From Deltaproteobacteria bacterium (GTDB lineage: Bacteria > Desulfobacterota > Desulfobaccia > Desulfobaccales > 0-14-0-80-60-11), in contig VGSO01000194.1 of assembly GCA_016874945.1 (NCBI GenBank), forward strand, positions 1-5,806: DNA of 5,806 nucleotides, in the 5' to 3' direction. The number at the start of each line of letters is the position of its first letter. Position 1 is the stretch's first letter. The notes under the pieces are model-generated. The model was not told the DNA's origin. It saw nothing but the letters and a program-made list of their open reading frames with translations, and made no database searches. Made by a program: the position numbers and the translations under genes. Shown here one piece after another: positions 4,751 through 5,806 of the stretch.

Positions 4751-5048
4751 AGAAATGATGGCCGACTGGATGAAGGACCCGGAGTTCAAGGCGGAATATG
4801 ATGCCTTGGAAGAGGAGTTCTCCGTTTTTGACGCCTTGGTGGAGGCGCGCCAAAAGGCCGGCCTGACCCAGGAGGAGGTGGCCAAGCTGATGGGCACTAA
4901 GCCGCCGGCCATCGCCCGCCTGGAATCCTCCGGCGGGAAGAAGAAACCATCCCCGACCCTGAGCACTTTGCAAAAATACGCCAAGGCCTTGGGGTGCAGA
5001 CTGGAACTTCGGTTGGTCCCCAAGAAAAAAGGACATGTTGCGGCTTGA
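4737..5048 (+). CDS. HigA-like XRE-family antitoxin
   Basis: The product has 103 residues. ATG 4737 is set by AAGGAGGT at 4724-4731 (5-nt gap), inside the end of the toxin gene; Met3, Met7 and Met8 are less likely starts. Residues 1-35 are acidic and helical (DPEFKAEYDALEEEF), the part expected to wrap the toxin. Residues 36-90 form a Cro/C1-type helix-turn-helix: ARQKAGLTQEEVAKLMGT, recognition helix around KPPAIARLES, then SPTLSTLQKYAKALGCRLEL. The short basic tail is KKKGH. Antitoxins of this type neutralise the RelE-like partner and, as dimers, repress their own promoter; the palindrome at 4397-4412 is the likely operator. A terminator at 5131 ends the unit. Confidence 0.92.
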   Translation: MKMHEEMMADWMKDPEFKAEYDALEEEFSVFDALVEARQKAGLTQEEVAKLMGTKPPAIARLESSGGKKKPSPTLSTLQKYAKALGCRLELRLVPKKKGHVAA

Positions 5049-5130
5049 GAGCGAATGCCTTAAATCATCGTATAAGACTGGGGGAAACTGCTGAGAGCAA
5101 CTGAACACCGCCGCAAGTTGCCCAACAGAC

Positions 5131-5161
5131 AGGCAGGGAATTTGCCCTGCCTTTTCATTTT
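5131..5161 (+). terminator. Intrinsic terminator after the HigBA-like pair
   Basis: AGGCAGGG (5131-5138) and CCCTGCCT (5145-5152) are perfect 8-bp arms around a 6-nt loop, followed by TTTCATTTT, an interrupted but acceptable T-run. It is 82 nt after the antitoxin stop and would end that transcript. Confidence 0.75.
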
Positions 5162-5172
5162 CCGCCTTTCCG

Positions 5173-5207
5173 TATGCCCCGAACCACTACTCGTGGCTGG
5201 GGGCATA
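5173..5207. repeat. Large imperfect hairpin
   Basis: TATGCCCC (5173-5180) pairs perfectly with GGGGCATA (5200-5207), and inside it CCAC (5184-5187) pairs with GTGG (5193-5196) around the loop TACTC. A 3-by-3 internal loop separates the two stems. No T-run follows on the + strand, so it is not a standard terminator. It could be a structured RNA element, a protein-binding cruciform or a remnant of a repetitive extragenic palindrome. Confidence 0.55.
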
Positions 5208-5239
5208 GTTCAAGCTCAGCTTGCTACCATGAAAACTTC

Positions 5240-5275
5240 TTAATAAATTCAATCGATTATCGATATGATTTGAAT
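5240..5275 (+). promoter_or_regulatory. AT-rich palindromic promoter-like element
   Basis: TATGAT (5264-5269) matches the -10 consensus at five of six bases, with TTAATA (5240-5245) as a partial -35 after 18 nt. The same stretch contains ATCGAT twice (5252-5257 and 5259-5264) and near-matching inverted flanks ATTCAATC (5247-5254) and GATTTGAAT (5267-5275). No obvious gene starts after it, so any transcript would be a leader or small RNA. This is a weak call. Confidence 0.25.
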
Positions 5276-5515
5276 AATGAAACGTGGTTTTGGTAGGGAG
5301 AAAACCGCAAAGTTTTTGACCATTCCAGCTTGACCCTATAAGTAAAGCCCTCATTTTTTTCCCCAACCCATGGAGCCGCGGTCTCTGGTTTGGGATGAGG
5401 ATATGATGATGCTTTCAGATGCCGGCATTGATCGGCATTTATTTTTGCCAGAGGAGGCACGGCGATTAAAAGCAACGGTATTGAGGAAATAGTGGCCATT
5501 CAATTGGCTGTGTGC

Positions 5516-5537
5516 TCCTGGCCGGGACAGGCCAGGA
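5516..5537. repeat. Perfect 8-bp-arm hairpin
   Basis: TCCTGGCC (5516-5523) and GGCCAGGA (5530-5537) are exact inverted arms around GGGACA. A smaller stem, CCTGA (5544-5548) with TCAGG (5555-5559), follows directly. Neither is followed by a T-run. The pair stands 48 nt upstream of the mqsR promoter -35 and has no assigned role. Confidence 0.5.
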
Positions 5538-5584
5538 TGGGTGCCTGATTTCCTTCAGGTTTCGATAAATCCATAAGAAGCAAC

Positions 5585-5612
5585 TTGATAATACACCATA
5601 AAGGTGTAAAAT
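5585..5612 (+). promoter_or_regulatory. Promoter of mqsR with embedded operator palindrome
   Basis: TTGATA (5585-5590) and TAAAAT (5607-5612) each match the sigma70 -35 and -10 consensus at five of six positions, with a 16-nt spacer. Inside lies the perfect inverted repeat TACACC-ATAAA-GGTGTA (5592-5608), overlapping the -10. MqsA-type antitoxins repress their operons by binding short palindromes of this style (the E. coli site has AACCT/AGGTT arms), so this is the expected autoregulatory operator. Transcription would begin near 5619, only about 9 nt before the ATG. Confidence 0.7.
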
Positions 5613-5627
5613 GTTGGTGGGTAAATT

Positions 5628-5806
5628 ATGACGGAGAAGCACCAACCTACCTACGATCTGAAGGCATTCAAGGCTGCGTTCAGCCGCGTGGAGAAGCTGG
5701 CGGTCACCGGCACCGCGCTAAGAAGCGCCGCCGCCCCGGGATTTGGACGCTCTGAGATCGTCGAAACGATCCAGACCATGCAACGGGAGCATTTTTATAA
5801 GTCCAT
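5628..5806 (+). CDS. mqsR: MqsR-family toxin, 5' part (runs off the right edge)
   Basis: The first 59 codons are present from ATG 5628. The N-terminus follows the family pattern: PTYDLKAFKAAF, then VTGTALRSAA, the helix EIVETIQTMQREHFYKS. The last segment matches FYKSM of E. coli MqsR, so K58 here corresponds to the catalytic Lys56 of that protein. MqsR toxins are RelE-fold mRNA interferases; most cut at GCU or related sites, and they are neutralised by the Zn/HTH antitoxin MqsA, normally the next gene, which lies outside the window. Ribosome binding is weak (GGTGG, 5616-5620), and the inferred transcript has a very short leader. The rest of the gene, including later active-site residues, cannot be assessed. 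Confidence 0.88.
   Translation, partial: MTEKHQPTYDLKAFKAAFSRVEKLAVTGTALRSAAAPGFGRSEIVETIQTMQREHFYKS

Larger units (their letters stand above)
5162..5627. other. Intergenic stretch without a convincing gene, containing several inverted repeats
   Basis: I find no open frame with both an SD and a recognisable product on either strand. Contents in order: a strong hairpin at 5173-5207; a 13-bp palindrome CAAGCTCAGCTTG (5211-5223); an AT-rich promoter-like palindrome (5240-5275); an imperfect hairpin GTGGTTTT/AAAACCGC (5282-5309); a 40-codon frame at 5370-5492 with no SD; a perfect 8-bp-arm hairpin (5516-5537); a small hairpin CCTGA/TCAGG (5544-5559); and the mqsR promoter (5585-5612). Base composition is visibly more AT-rich in 5221-5280 than in the genes around it. 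Confidence 0.6.

Noticed and set aside
4578..5108. Minus-strand frame of 176 codons opposite the HigBA-like pair
   Set aside because: Both + strand genes are clear family members with strong SDs. The antisense product has no recognisable domain.
5370..5492. 40-codon + strand frame (begins MEPRSLVWDEDMMM)
   Set aside because: There is no ribosome binding site; the upstream sequence is a T-run and CCCC. I could not match it to a family, so a gene fragment is possible but not supportable.
5257..5499. Minus-strand frame of 80 codons in the intergenic stretch
   Set aside because: The only SD-like AGGAG is about 15 nt from the start, the product is unlike any family, and the frame covers a promoter-like palindrome and hairpin.
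1..5806. CRISPR array, tRNA or rRNA
   Set aside because: There are no regularly spaced direct repeats of suitable length, and no cloverleaf-like sequence or conserved rRNA segment was seen on either strand.

Overview
The window looks like an accessory, genomic-island-type stretch of a bacterial genome with fairly high GC and strong AGGAGG-type ribosome binding sites. Nearly everything reads on the + strand. No ribosomal RNA, tRNA, transposase, integrase or CRISPR array is visible. The gene content would fit a Desulfobacterota (deltaproteobacterial) or similar Gram-negative anaerobe, but this is only an impression from style and families. No single gene in the window fixes the taxon.

Layout. 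(1) Positions 1-83: the last 14 codons of an upstream gene, then an intrinsic terminator. (2) 133-772: a tightly coupled cassette of three small genes of unknown function. The third carries a compact C-x2-C-x-C-x-C cysteine cluster. (3) 910-1613: an MNT-type nucleotidyltransferase overlapping a HEPN (UPF0332-type) gene, a toxin-antitoxin-like pair. (4) 1614-1746: a leader containing an 18-bp near-palindrome and an intrinsic terminator only 18 bp before the next start codon. (5) 1747-4374: a six-gene operon with overlaps or very short gaps. In order it holds a Ycf46-like AAA+ ATPase, a 71-aa unknown protein, a DUF1257/Ycf35-like protein, a 68-aa basic unknown, a DUF2997 protein and a 52-aa acidic microprotein. 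(6) 4421-5048: a RelE/HigB-like toxin followed by a HigA-like XRE antitoxin, with a palindromic operator over the toxin start, then a terminator at about 5131-5161. (7) 5162-5627: no convincing gene, but several hairpins and an AT-rich promoter-like palindrome. (8) 5628-5806: the first 59 codons of an MqsR-family toxin behind a good sigma70-type promoter that holds a palindromic operator. Its antitoxin would lie beyond the window.

How the parts fit. The most interesting unit is the Ycf46-like ATPase operon. The Ycf46, DUF1257 and DUF2997 families are known as recurrent neighbours but have no settled biochemical role. Here they are joined by three further small proteins that are translationally coupled or closely spaced with them, which suggests one complex: one motor plus five small partners. 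The operon is bracketed by three toxin-antitoxin or TA-like modules, a neighbourhood typical of defence or maintenance islands. The terminator just inside its leader implies attenuation, read-through or antitermination rather than a simple promoter.
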